A stretch of 64,000 nucleotides of DNA from Nonomuraea pusilla (GTDB lineage Bacteria; Actinomycetota; Actinomycetes; Streptosporangiales; Streptosporangiaceae): NCBI RefSeq assembly GCF_900109355.1, contig NZ_FOBF01000003.1, positions 310,001 through 374,000 on the forward strand, in the 5' to 3' direction. The translations under genes were made by a program, and so were the position numbers. Under the pieces are notes generated by a model. It was not told where the DNA came from. It ran no database searches and was given only the letters and a program-made list of their open reading frames with translations. This document shows positions 27,589 through 35,490 of this stretch, piece by piece (positions within the stretch are counted from its first letter, which is position 1; each line of letters begins with the position of its first letter).

Positions 27589-28351
27589 GCCGTCCGCGAA
27601 CCTGAAGAGGGTCAGGGAGGCGCTGGCCCGGGCCGAAGGCGCCGACCTGGCCATCTTCCCCGAGGCCACGCTCACCCGCTTCGGCGGGCGCGTCGCCGGC
27701 CTGGCCGAGCCCCTCGACGGCCCGTTCGTCACCGGCCTGTCGCACGCCGCCCGCGAGCACGGCGTGGCCGTGATCGCCGGGGTGTTCGAGCCGGGCGACG
27801 GCGGGGGCCGCGTCCACAACACGGCCGTCGCCATCGACGCCGAGGGCTCGATCAGGGCGGCGTACCGGAAGATCCACCTGTTCGACTCGTTCGGCGCGAA
27901 GGAGTCGGAGCTGGTCGCGCCCGGGTCCCGCCCCACCGTGGTGGAGCTCGCCGGGCTGCGGATCGGCCTGATCACCTGCTACGACGTCCGCTTCCCCGAG
28001 CTGGCCAGGGCGCTGGTCGACGAGGGGGCCGACCTGTTCGCCGTGATCGCCGCGTGGGGCTCGGGGCCGCTCAAGGAGGACCACTGGGTCACCCTGGTAC
28101 GCGCGCGGGCGCTGGAGAACACCATGTGGACGGCCGCCGTCGGGCAGGCGCCCAACCCGGCCGAGTCGTCCGACGGCTTCGGCGTCGGACGCAGCATGCT
28201 GGTCGACCCGCTCGGCGTGGTCCGCGTCGACCTCGGCACCGCACCCGGCGTCCAGCTCGTCCGGATCGATCCCGAGGTCACCGCCGCCGCCCGTGCCGCG
28301 CTGCCCTGCCTCGAACACCGGGTGCTGAAGGGTCAACCGATCGTAAAGTAG
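27548..28351 (+). CDS. carbon-nitrogen hydrolase (nitrilase superfamily)
   Basis: 267 residues. Catalytic triad Glu39 (FPEA), Lys108 (YRKIHLFDSFG) and Cys144 (LITCYDVRFPEL). Motif style fits the amidase branch that includes omega-amidase and deaminated-glutathione amidase. It would hydrolyse an amide such as a 2-oxo-acid amide. GTG start with leaderless promoter. Followed four bases later by another leaderless gene. Confidence 0.93.
   Translation: MTTIALCQIPVSPEPSANLKRVREALARAEGADLAIFPEATLTRFGGRVAGLAEPLDGPFVTGLSHAAREHGVAVIAGVFEPGDGGGRVHNTAVAIDAEGSIRAAYRKIHLFDSFGAKESELVAPGSRPTVVELAGLRIGLITCYDVRFPELARALVDEGADLFAVIAAWGSGPLKEDHWVTLVRARALENTMWTAAVGQAPNPAESSDGFGVGRSMLVDPLGVVRVDLGTAPGVQLVRIDPEVTAAARAALPCLEHRVLKGQPIVK
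28344..28349 (+). promoter_or_regulatory. -10 box TAAAGT of the gene at 28356, leaderless arrangement
   Basis: TAAAGT overlaps the stop region of the carbon-nitrogen hydrolase gene; six bases, then GTG at 28356. Confidence 0.5.
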
Positions 28352-28355
28352 TGGT

Positions 28356-28802
28356 GTGAGCGGAACGCAGATGCAGAAGGTCATCCCGCCGCGTCTGCTC
28401 GTGCCGTACCTGTCGGGCAAGCGCACGGTCATCTCCGGCTACGTCTACCGCGTGCAGGACTGCGCGCGGCTGACCACGCCCCGGGCCCTCCACCGCGGCC
28501 TCGACCTGTCGTTCGAGGGCTCCGAGCTGACGGCCGACGTGCCCGAGCTGTACGTGCTGCGCTGGTACGCCCGCGACGTCGACACCTACGCCGTGCCGTA
28601 CGGGCCGCACATGGGCGGCGACTGGAGCGACGCGCCGCCGTTCGCCGGCAACGGGTTCACCACCTCGCCCGAGAACGTCGTCCCCCAGTTCCACACCGTG
28701 CCGATGCCGATCCCGGCCGGCGCGGAGATCGTCCACGTCACCCCGGAGGGCGAGCGGCGCTTCGCCGAGTACGACGGCCTGACCTGGCGGCCCGCCGCAT
28801 GA
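28356..28802 (+). CDS. hypothetical protein, first of an overlapping pair
   Basis: 148 residues, soluble, no signal peptide. Notable stretches are PPRLLVPYLSGKRTVISGYVYR, a Trp-Tyr-Ala-Arg-Asp-Val-Asp motif, and PFAGNGFTTSPENVVPQF. No family recognised. ATGA overlap with the next gene suggests that the two products work together, possibly as a complex. Confidence 0.7.
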   Translation: MSGTQMQKVIPPRLLVPYLSGKRTVISGYVYRVQDCARLTTPRALHRGLDLSFEGSELTADVPELYVLRWYARDVDTYAVPYGPHMGGDWSDAPPFAGNGFTTSPENVVPQFHTVPMPIPAGAEIVHVTPEGERRFAEYDGLTWRPAA

Positions 28803-29194
28803 GCGACGCGATCACGCCCGTCGCCTCCGGCTTCGTCGCCCGCTTCGGCGACCGCACGCTGCCCGCCGCGCTCGGTCCCGGCAGCGACGACGTGGTGCTG
28901 TTCAGCGAGACCGAGCTGGAGGGGTTCGAGGCGGCATCCGGCTACTGGCGGCGCCGGGTGCGCAGGGCCGACGTGGAGTGGCTGGTGCTCGTCCGCACCG
29001 TCGGCGCGTTCGGCGGCGAGCCCTGCATCGTCCTCGACGAGGACGACGACGGCCTGCACATCGCCTACACCGGGCACAGCGGGATGAAGGCGGAGGCGCT
29101 GGGCTACTGGATGGTCGACCACGGCGCGTACGAGGTGGTCGTGCCCCGCGAGGAGGTCTTCTCCCTGCGCGTCGAACGGATCCCCGTGCCCTAG
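28799..29194 (+). CDS. hypothetical protein, second of an overlapping pair
   Basis: 131 residues, acidic, soluble. It contains VLDEDDDGLHIAYTGHSG and a Trp/Arg-rich stretch YWRRRVRRADVEWLVLVR. No family recognised. Translationally coupled to the gene at 28356 and ends overlapping the convergent carboxyltransferase gene by four bases. Confidence 0.68.
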   Translation: MSDAITPVASGFVARFGDRTLPAALGPGSDDVVLFSETELEGFEAASGYWRRRVRRADVEWLVLVRTVGAFGGEPCIVLDEDDDGLHIAYTGHSGMKAEALGYWMVDHGAYEVVVPREEVFSLRVERIPVP

Positions 29195-30699
29195 CCCTGG
29201 AGGCCGAGGCGGCGGTAGCGGGCCGCGCGGGCGGCCAGGCGGTCCTGCGGGCTCATCGCGAGCAGCCCCGCGATCTCGTGCTCCAGCGCCCGCCCGACCC
29301 GCTCACAGAACCGGCGCGGCTCGTACGCGGCGTCCGGCCGCTCCGGGATCACCCGGTCGACGATGCCGTCGCGGCGCAGGTCGGTGGCCCTGATGCCCTG
29401 CGCCCTCGCGATCTCGGGAGCGAAGTCCACCGAGCGGTACAGGATGGCCGACGCGCCCTCCGGCGGCAGCGGCGACAGCCACGCGTGCTGCGCGCACAGC
29501 ACCCGGTCGGCGGGCAGCAGGGCCAGCGCCGCCCCGCCCGCGCCCTCGCCGAGCAGCACGCAGACCGTGGGCGCGTCGAGCGTGACGAGCTCGGCCAGGC
29601 AGCGGGCGATCTCCCCGGCCAGCCCGCCCTCCTCGGCCGACTTGGACAGGTCGGCGCCCGCCGTGTCGACCACGGTGACGAGGGGCAGGTTCAGCTCGGC
29701 CGCCAGCCGCATGCCGCGCCTGGCCACCCGCAGCCCGGCGGGCCCGAGCGGCGCGGTGTGCCGCTGCGTGCGGCGGTCCTGGCCGAGCACCACGGCGGGC
29801 GCCGTGCCGAACCTGGCCAGGGCCAGCAGCAGGCCCGGCTCGTTCGCGCCGGTGCCGGTGCCGGCGAGCGGGCTGACGTCGGAAGCGGCGAGCTTGAGCA
29901 GCGTGCGCACGCCGGGACGGTCGTCGCGGCGCGAGCGGGTGATCGCCTCCCACGCCTCCACCGGCCGCAGGTCCTCCTCGGGCGCCCCCTCCTCCCCCGG
30001 CTGCCGGGCGCGGACGAGCGAGCGGTCGGCGCACAGCACGTCGAGCGCGCGGATCGCGGCGTCGCGCTCGCCGCCCGGCGGCACGACCGCGTCGAGCAGC
30101 GCGTGCCGGTGCAGGTTCTCCGCCACCTGGACGCCCTCGGGAAACGGGTAGCCGTGCAGCGACTCGAACACGCGCGGCCCGAGGAAGCCGATCATCGCCC
30201 CCCGCTCGGCCGAGGTGAGGTGCCCGAGCGACCCCCACGAGGCGTACACGCCGCCGGTGGTGGGGTGGCGCAGGTGGACGAGGTAGGGCAGGCCCGCCGC
30301 GCGGTGCGCCTCCACCGCCGCCGTGATCTTGATCATCTGGACGAACGCCAGCGCCCCCTCCTGCATCCTGGTGCCGCCGGAGGCCGGCGCGGCCAGCAGC
30401 GGCAGCCGCTCGCGGGTGGCGCGCTCGACGGCCGTGACGATCCGCTCGGCCGCCGCCACGCCGATCGACCCGGCCATGAACGAGAACTCGCTGACCACGA
30501 CCGCCACCCTGCGCCCGCCGAGCAGCCCCTCGCCCGTCAGGACCGCCTCGTCGTAGCCGGACTTCGCCCGGGCCGCGGCCAGCTCCTCGGCGTACGAGGA
30601 GCCCGGCTCGGCCGGATCGGCGGGCGGCACGTCCCACGACGTCCACGACCCCGGGTCGAGGACCGCGTCGATCAGCGTGCGCGCGTCCGGACGGCTCAC
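29191..30699 (-). CDS. acyl-CoA carboxylase carboxyltransferase, fused beta-alpha type
   Basis: 502 residues with two crotonase-fold halves. The N-terminal (AccD-like) half has FSFMAGSIGVAAAERI and SGGTRMQEG; the C-terminal (AccA-like) half has VTVVDTAGADLSKSAEEGG and LLGEGAGGAALAL. No zinc-ribbon cysteines at the N-terminus. It transfers a carboxyl group to an acyl-CoA (acetyl- or propionyl-like). No biotin carboxylase gene is adjacent. GTG start with GGGAG six bases upstream. Confidence 0.87.
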   Translation of the reverse strand: MSRPDARTLIDAVLDPGSWTSWDVPPADPAEPGSSYAEELAAARAKSGYDEAVLTGEGLLGGRRVAVVVSEFSFMAGSIGVAAAERIVTAVERATRERLPLLAAPASGGTRMQEGALAFVQMIKITAAVEAHRAAGLPYLVHLRHPTTGGVYASWGSLGHLTSAERGAMIGFLGPRVFESLHGYPFPEGVQVAENLHRHALLDAVVPPGGERDAAIRALDVLCADRSLVRARQPGEEGAPEEDLRPVEAWEAITRSRRDDRPGVRTLLKLAASDVSPLAGTGTGANEPGLLLALARFGTAPAVVLGQDRRTQRHTAPLGPAGLRVARRGMRLAAELNLPLVTVVDTAGADLSKSAEEGGLAGEIARCLAELVTLDAPTVCVLLGEGAGGAALALLPADRVLCAQHAWLSPLPPEGASAILYRSVDFAPEIARAQGIRATDLRRDGIVDRVIPERPDAAYEPRRFCERVGRALEHEIAGLLAMSPQDRLAARAARYRRLGLQG

Positions 30700-30808
30700 T
30701 CTGGCTCCCTACTGTCGATCGGCGATGCAATGTTGACGCACGACGACGCCGTACGGTGCCACGCAATGCCGATCATGTCGGTCACGATCTCCGTGGGGCC
30801 CTGGCGGT

Positions 30809-31999
30809 TCACCGTTCGCGTTCCTCCAGCCAGGCGAGCACCGACTCGGTGTCCTGGCCGAGCGCGGGCGGAGCGGTGTGCACGGGCTTCTCCTGCATGC
30901 CTTCTTCCCGGCCGCTCGGGCCGCCTGGGTCGTCGAAGCGCAGGGGCGGGCCGGGCAGCTCGATGCGGCCCAGCACCGGGTGCTCGACCTCGACGACGAG
31001 ACCCTGCGAGCGGGTCTGCGGCCAGGAGTACACCTCGTCGAGCGTCCTGATCGCGCCGGCGGGCACGCCCGCCTCGCCCAGCCTGGCCAGCCAGTGCCCC
31101 CGGTCGTGCGCGGCGAGCGCCGACTCCATCTCGGCAACCAGCCGGTCGCGGTGCGCGCGCCTCTCGCGGTTGGTGGCGTACTCCGGTCTGTCAGGGTCGA
31201 TGCCGAGGAGCGCCGCGACCTTGCGCCACTGGCCGTCGTTGGCGGCGGCGATCTGGAGCATGCCGTCGGCGCAGCGGAACGCGCCGTACGGGGTGATCGA
31301 GGCGTGATGGTTGCCGCTCGCGTGCGGGACCGTGCCGCCGACCGTCCAGGCGGTGCCGTGGTAGGAGTGGACGCCCGTCACGGCCGCCAGCAGCGACGTG
31401 CGCACCACCCGGCCCCTGCCGGTGTGCTCGCGCTCGTACAGGGCGGCGGCGACGCCGTACGCGCCGTGGATGCCCGCGAGCAGGTCGGCGACGGACGCCC
31501 CCACCCGGTACGGCTCGTCGGGCGAGGGGCCCGTCAGCGACATCAGCCCGGCCTCGCCCTGGGCGATCTGGTCGTAGCCTGGACGTCCGCCCTCGGGGCC
31601 GTCGTGGCCGAACCCGGTGATCGACAGGACGACCAGGCGCGGGTTGAGCTCGTGCAGGCGCTCGACGGGGAAGCCGAGCCTGTCGAGGACGCCGCTGCGG
31701 AAGTTCTCGACGAGCACGTCGCTCTGGCGGACCAGGCGCTCGATGAGCTCCTTGCCCTCGGGCGTCTTCATGTCCACCGTGATGGACTGCTTGTTGCGGT
31801 TGGCTGCCAGGAAATACGTCGATATGTCGTGATCTGGGCCGACGAACGGCGGGCCCCAGCCGCGCGACTCGTCGCCCCCGTCCGGGTGCTCCACCTTGAT
31901 CACGAGAGCGCCGAGGTCGCCCAGCATCTGCGCGGCGTGCGGCCCCGCCAACGCCCTGGACAGGTCTAGCACGACGATGCCACCGAGCGGTCCGAGCAC
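30809..31999 (-). CDS. CaiB/BaiF-family (type III) CoA-transferase
   Basis: 396 residues. It has VLDLSRALAGPHAAQMLGDLGA and KVEHPDGGDESRGWGPP near the N-terminus, the Asp of SVADLLAGIHGAYG as likely acyl carrier, and the family's C-terminal domain. It moves CoA between carboxylic acids. It sits 110 bp upstream of the carboxyltransferase gene, perhaps in the same acyl-CoA pathway. Its start codon and ribosome-binding site are the last of four tandem 38-bp repeats. Confidence 0.92.
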   Translation of the reverse strand: MLGPLGGIVVLDLSRALAGPHAAQMLGDLGALVIKVEHPDGGDESRGWGPPFVGPDHDISTYFLAANRNKQSITVDMKTPEGKELIERLVRQSDVLVENFRSGVLDRLGFPVERLHELNPRLVVLSITGFGHDGPEGGRPGYDQIAQGEAGLMSLTGPSPDEPYRVGASVADLLAGIHGAYGVAAALYEREHTGRGRVVRTSLLAAVTGVHSYHGTAWTVGGTVPHASGNHHASITPYGAFRCADGMLQIAAANDGQWRKVAALLGIDPDRPEYATNRERRAHRDRLVAEMESALAAHDRGHWLARLGEAGVPAGAIRTLDEVYSWPQTRSQGLVVEVEHPVLGRIELPGPPLRFDDPGGPSGREEGMQEKPVHTAPPALGQDTESVLAWLEERER

Positions 32000-32142
32000 G
32001 ATCAGCCTCCCGCCCGCGTCATAGGTGATCCGAGCACGATCAGCCTCCCGCCCGCGCCATAGGTGATCCGAGCACGATCAGCTCCCTGCCTGCGCCGTAG
32101 GTGATCCGAGCATGATCAGCCTCCCGCCCGCGTCCTGGGTGA
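31991..32142 (-). repeat. four 38-bp tandem repeats, each carrying a ribosome-binding site and start codon
   Basis: Copies start at 31991, 32029, 32067 and 32105. On the minus strand each contains GGGAGGCTGATC (one AGGGAGCTGATC) followed by GTG or ATG and CTCGGA. The copy nearest the gene supplies the CoA-transferase start at 31999. The three upstream copies open 11-codon frames ending in TGA two bases before the next start. This fills the promoter-proximal leader of the gene. Confidence 0.9.
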
Positions 32143-32250
32143 AAGGACATTCTCTCAGCTTGTCATCCGAGATCCGATCTTCACGTTCCAGAACCCTGCG
32201 ATTTCCCCGCCAACCGCACGATCGGCCCCCCTGCCAATCCCACGCCCCAG

Positions 32251-32412
32251 CCCTCCCCGCCAGCCCGCGCCGCCGAGCTTGCGCCGCCCAGCCCCGCCGA
32301 GCCCTCCCCGTCAGCCCGCGCCGCCGAGCTTGCGCCGTCCAGCCCGCGCCGCCCAGCCCTCCCCGTCCAGCCCGCGCCGCTCAGCCCTCCCCGTCCAGCC
32401 CGCAGCGCCCAG
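32251..32412. repeat. GC-rich direct repeats of 51, 55 and 28 bp
   Basis: The sequence CCCTCCCCG followed by (T)CCAGCCCGCGCCGC recurs at 32251, 32302, 32357 and 32385. It lies in the 484-bp intergenic stretch 32000-32483 upstream of the kinase gene. 32143-32250 shows nothing recognisable. Confidence 0.65.
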
Positions 32413-32470
32413 CCGCCGTGATCGGCGGGCTCCGGCACGCGGCGCCCTCCTCTCCCCTCCCCGGGGCCTC

Positions 32471-32476
32471 TACCCT
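32471..32476 (+). promoter_or_regulatory. -10 box TACCCT of the kinase gene, leaderless arrangement
   Basis: TACCCT, 7 bases, GTG at 32484. This decides the start; the open frame upstream translates the repeats. Confidence 0.5.
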
Positions 32477-32483
32477 GGGGTCC

Positions 32484-33029
32484 GTGGATTCCCTGGCCCC
32501 CCGCCTGCGCGCGTTGCCGCCCTCGTGCGGCCCGGTCCGCCTCGTCGCGGTCGACGGGCCCGCGGGCTCCGGCAAGACGACGTTCGCCGGCACGCTCGGG
32601 TCCGAGCTGGGATGCCAGGTCGTCCACAGCGACGACTTCCCCGTGCCGTGGGAGGAAGGGCCGGGCGGCTGGTTCCCTCTGCTGGAGGAGCAGGTGATCC
32701 GCCCGCTGCGGCGCGGGCTGCCCGGCGGGTTCCGGCGCTACGACTGGCAGCGGGGCGCGTACGCCGAGCGCGTCACCGTGCCGCCCGCGCCGGTGCTGAT
32801 CGTCGAGGGCGTGGGCACCGCCCGCCGGTCGGTCGCCCGCCTGCTGGCGTTCACCGTCTGGATCGAGGCCCCCGACGACGTACGGCTACGGCGCGTGCTC
32901 GACCGCGACGGACCCGAACTGGCGCCGCGCTGGCACGAGTGGTTCGCGGCGGAACGCGAGTGGTTCGCCGCCGACGGCACCCGCGCGAGAGCCGACCTCG
33001 TCGTGAGCACGGGCGTCCCCTGCCACTGA
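32484..33029 (+). CDS. uridine-kinase-like P-loop kinase
   Basis: 181 residues. Walker A GPAGSGKTT at residues 25-33, SDDFPVPW with an Asp pair for substrate, and VLIVEGVGTARR as the Walker B-like strand seen in uridine kinase/phosphoribulokinase proteins. Short actinobacterial versions of this kind have uncertain substrates. The stop codon is the first unit of a 13-bp repeat. Confidence 0.82.
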   Translation: MDSLAPRLRALPPSCGPVRLVAVDGPAGSGKTTFAGTLGSELGCQVVHSDDFPVPWEEGPGGWFPLLEEQVIRPLRRGLPGGFRRYDWQRGAYAERVTVPPAPVLIVEGVGTARRSVARLLAFTVWIEAPDDVRLRRVLDRDGPELAPRWHEWFAAEREWFAADGTRARADLVVSTGVPCH

Positions 33030-33078
33030 ACCCGCCTCCTGAACGCGCCTCCTGAACCCGTCTTCTGAACCCGCCTTC
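33027..33078 (+). repeat. four 13-bp repeats starting with the stop codon
   Basis: TGAACCCGCCTCC-like units begin at 33027 (the stop of the kinase gene), 33040, 33053 and 33066. Because 13 is not a multiple of 3 the extra TGA codons fall in all frames. Confidence 0.85.
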
Positions 33079-33119
33079 GCCTCACCCGGTCGGGCCCGCA
33101 CCGGGCCCGTGCCGCCTCC

Positions 33120-33797
33120 TCAGCCGTCCAGGTGGGAGGTGTCGTTGAACGCGACGAGCTCCAGCCGGCCACGGGCGGCGTGCCAGGTGGAGACCGAGGC
33201 GTTGAGCACCGGGGCGTACGCGCCGGCCGCCGCCGCCTCGCCGTCGGGCGTTCCCGCGATGGCGAGACGCAGACCGAGGATCACCGAGTCGTGCGCCACG
33301 AGCAGCACCCTCCTGCCGTCGGCCCGCACGGCCAGCTCCGCGAGGAACGCCCGCAGGCGCGCCACGACGTCGGCGAACGACTCGCCGCCCGGCGGCCGGT
33401 AGACGTACGGGCCCTCGGCCAGCAGCCGCGCCGCCTCCTCCGGGAAGCGCTCCCTGACGGCGGCCGGGTTCAGCCGGGCCAGGAGCCCGTTCTCGACGTC
33501 CCTGAGGCGCGCGTCGACGGTGACGGGCGGCGGCTCGCCTCGCCAGGCCGCGCCGGCGACCTCCCACGTCTGCACCGCCCGCAGGTACGGCGACGACCAC
33601 ACCAGCTCGGGGCTCTCACCCTCCGGGAGGGCGGCGAGTCTGCGGCCGAGCGCCTCGGCCTGCGACCTGCCGCGCGGGGTCAGCCCGACCTCGTCGTCGC
33701 CGAACCCGTAGACCAGCGGCGCGTCACCGGCGCGGGCGTAGGCGACGTTCGCCTCGCTCTCCCCGTGCCGTACGGCCGTGATCCGAGCCGGTCCCAT
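33120..33797 (-). CDS. histidine phosphatase-family protein
   Basis: 225 residues. It begins MGPARITAVRHGESEANVAY with the RHG catalytic motif and the Glu pair context GLTPRGRSQAEALG, and has a second His in VLLVAHDSVI. It may be a phosphoglycerate mutase-like phosphatase acting on small phosphoesters. Start ATG 33797 has AGGATG upstream; longer forms translate the repeat array. Convergent with the kinase. Confidence 0.9.
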   Translation of the reverse strand: MGPARITAVRHGESEANVAYARAGDAPLVYGFGDDEVGLTPRGRSQAEALGRRLAALPEGESPELVWSSPYLRAVQTWEVAGAAWRGEPPPVTVDARLRDVENGLLARLNPAAVRERFPEEAARLLAEGPYVYRPPGGESFADVVARLRAFLAELAVRADGRRVLLVAHDSVILGLRLAIAGTPDGEAAAAGAYAPVLNASVSTWHAARGRLELVAFNDTSHLDG

Positions 33798-33853
33798 GCC
33801 CGCATCCTGCCACGGCCGCCCCGCTCCCTGCGGGGCCAGGTACGGCGGGACCG

Positions 33854-33967
33854 CTGAGAGCCGTTCCAGGACTCCCGACGCCCCAGCACCTCTAGGAGGC
33901 GTTCGAGGACTCTGATGCTCCGGCACCTCCTAGGAGGCGTTCGACGATTCCCGGTGTTCCAGCACCT
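33854..33967 (-). repeat. three 38-bp repeats of the aminotransferase 3' end
   Basis: Copies begin at 33930 (containing the TAG stop of the DegT-type gene), 33892 and 33854. On the minus strand the shared core is GGTGC, about 20 bases, GTCGAACGCCTCCTAG. The two extra copies lie downstream of the stop. Confidence 0.8.
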
Positions 33968-35105
33968 TGGCGAGGGCTTCGGCGAGGTGGGGGGCGGCCG
34001 GTGGGCCGGCCATGAGGAGCTGCTGACGGACCCACACCACGCTCCGGGCCGCCTCCTCGGCCGCCGGACACGGCTCGGCACGGGTGCCCTCCTTCAGCAG
34101 CGCGTCCATCCCGCCCAGCGGCGGGTAGCCGGCGTCCAGCGGCACGCCCTCCGCCGCCATGGCGCGCAGGAGGAAGTCGCGGTCCACGTCCGTCTCCAGG
34201 CGCAGCATGAGCAGGTGCCGCGAGTCGCGCGTGGTGCCCGGCGGCGCGGGCACGACGCTCACCGGCAGCCCGGCGAGTTCACGCCGCGCGGCGGCGCAGA
34301 AGGCGTTCCTCTGGTCGATCTCGGCGTCCAGCCGGTCCAGCCAGGGCAGCAGGATGGCGGCCTGGATCTCGGTGAGACGGAGGTTCCAGCCGACGTCCGG
34401 GTGGCCGTACCACTGGCCGCCCTGCCGCCTGCCGACGTTGCAGACCGACCAGACGCGTCCGTGCACCGCCTCGTCCCGGCAGACGACCAGGCCGCCCTCC
34501 CCCGCCGTCATCGCCTTGCTCGACTGGAAGCTGAAGACCCCCGCGTCGCCGAGCCCGCCCACCGGCCGCTCCCGGTAGCGGGCGCCGTGCGCCTGAGCGG
34601 CGTCCTCGACGACGGCCAGGCCGTGCCGGGAGGCCAGGTCGCCGATCTCGTCCATGGCGGCGGGACTGCCGGCCAGGTGCACGGGCAGGACGGCGGCGGT
34701 GGCGGCGGTGAGGGACGCCCGCACGGCGGCGGGTGACAGGTGGAGGTCCGCCGGATCGACGTCCACGACGACGGGGGTGGCCCCGGCCAGCAGGACGGCC
34801 GTGGCCGACGCCACGAACGTGTACGCGGGCACGATGACCTCGTCGCCCCTGCCGATGCCGAGGCCGCGCAGCGCGGCGAACAGTCCGAGGGTGGCGTTCC
34901 CGACCGCCACCCCGTACGCGACGCCGGCCTCCCGCGCGAACGCCTCGGTCAGGCGGGCGACGACGGACCCGCCCTGCGTCGCCCCCCACAGCCCGCTGTC
35001 CAGCACCTCGGTGACCAGGGCGCGCTGGGCGTCGTCGAGCGGCGGCGGCCAGGCGGGCCAGGGCGCGGTGCGGACGGGGGCGCCGCCGTGGATGGCGAGG
35101 GTCAT
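33930..35105 (-). CDS. DegT/DnrJ/EryC1/StrS-family aminotransferase
   Basis: 391 residues. PLP-binding Asp168 in VVEDAAQAHG and Schiff-base Lys197 in FSFQSSKAMTAGEGG, plus VGNATLGLFAALRGLGIGRGDEVIVPAYTF. Family members aminate keto-sugars or, as AHBA synthase, aromatise amino-dehydroshikimate. No nucleotide-sugar genes are adjacent. ATG with AAGGGA upstream. A copy of the cluster operator lies 160 bp upstream, tying it to the aldolase/epimerase genes. Confidence 0.92.
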   Translation of the reverse strand: MTLAIHGGAPVRTAPWPAWPPPLDDAQRALVTEVLDSGLWGATQGGSVVARLTEAFAREAGVAYGVAVGNATLGLFAALRGLGIGRGDEVIVPAYTFVASATAVLLAGATPVVVDVDPADLHLSPAAVRASLTAATAAVLPVHLAGSPAAMDEIGDLASRHGLAVVEDAAQAHGARYRERPVGGLGDAGVFSFQSSKAMTAGEGGLVVCRDEAVHGRVWSVCNVGRRQGGQWYGHPDVGWNLRLTEIQAAILLPWLDRLDAEIDQRNAFCAAARRELAGLPVSVVPAPPGTTRDSRHLLMLRLETDVDRDFLLRAMAAEGVPLDAGYPPLGGMDALLKEGTRAEPCPAAEEAARSVVWVRQQLLMAGPPAAPHLAEALAKVLEHRESSNAS

Positions 35106-35264
35106 GTCGGGGTCCCTTCTTCGCGGTCGAGGGGCGGCGGCCTGCGGTGGCCGGGGTTCGTCGGGATCGAGGCGGAGGATCCGTGGCTTCGGCGGCGGCG
35201 GAGCGGGCGAGCGCGGCCCCGGCGCGCCTGGGCATCGAGATGACCCGGTTACCCCTTACGCAAA

Positions 35265-35282
35265 TTCCGGTACAGACCGAAA
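35265..35282. promoter_or_regulatory. cluster operator copy TTCCGGTA-CA-GACCGAAA
   Basis: Matches TTnCGGTC-N2-GACCGnAA with one arm base changed. Located between the aldolase 3' end and the start of the DegT-type aminotransferase, which it would control. Confidence 0.6.
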
Positions 35283-35319
35283 TCTAGCCCGGCGGGGATG
35301 GAGGGTCAAGGGAAGGCGC

Positions 35320-35490
35320 ACGGCCCGGGGCGGGCGAGCCGACGACAGGAAAGGCTCGCGTGGCCGCAACAGCTCGGGTGACAGGTAGGGCTCACGTAGC
35401 AGGCGCGCGGATGGCCGCTATGGCCTAGGTGGCCGGAAGGGCTGGCGTGACTAAGGGGTGCCGGGAGGGCTGGGGCGGCCTGCGTTAGGT
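35320..35490 (-). repeat. degenerate repeats of about 28 bp downstream of the first aldolase gene
   Basis: On the minus strand AGCCCT(T/A/C)CC(G/T)G followed by a CACC-like core recurs four or five times from the aldolase stop region onward, with stop triplets in several units. The period is irregular. It covers most of the 379-bp gap 35106-35484. Confidence 0.5.

Noticed and set aside
28978..31050. A 690-residue open frame on the plus strand
   Set aside because: It is antisense to the carboxyltransferase and CoA-transferase, and its translation is Arg/Gly/His-rich without any domain. A shadow of high GC coding.
31991..32142. Possible CRISPR array (38-bp repeats)
   Set aside because: The repeats are contiguous with no spacers, and there are no cas genes.
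33854..35282. Nucleotide-sugar or antibiotic biosynthesis cluster suggested by the DegT aminotransferase
   Set aside because: No glycosyltransferase, nucleotidyltransferase, dehydratase of RmlB type or PKS/NRPS gene is present. The shared operator ties it instead to lyases and oxidoreductases.
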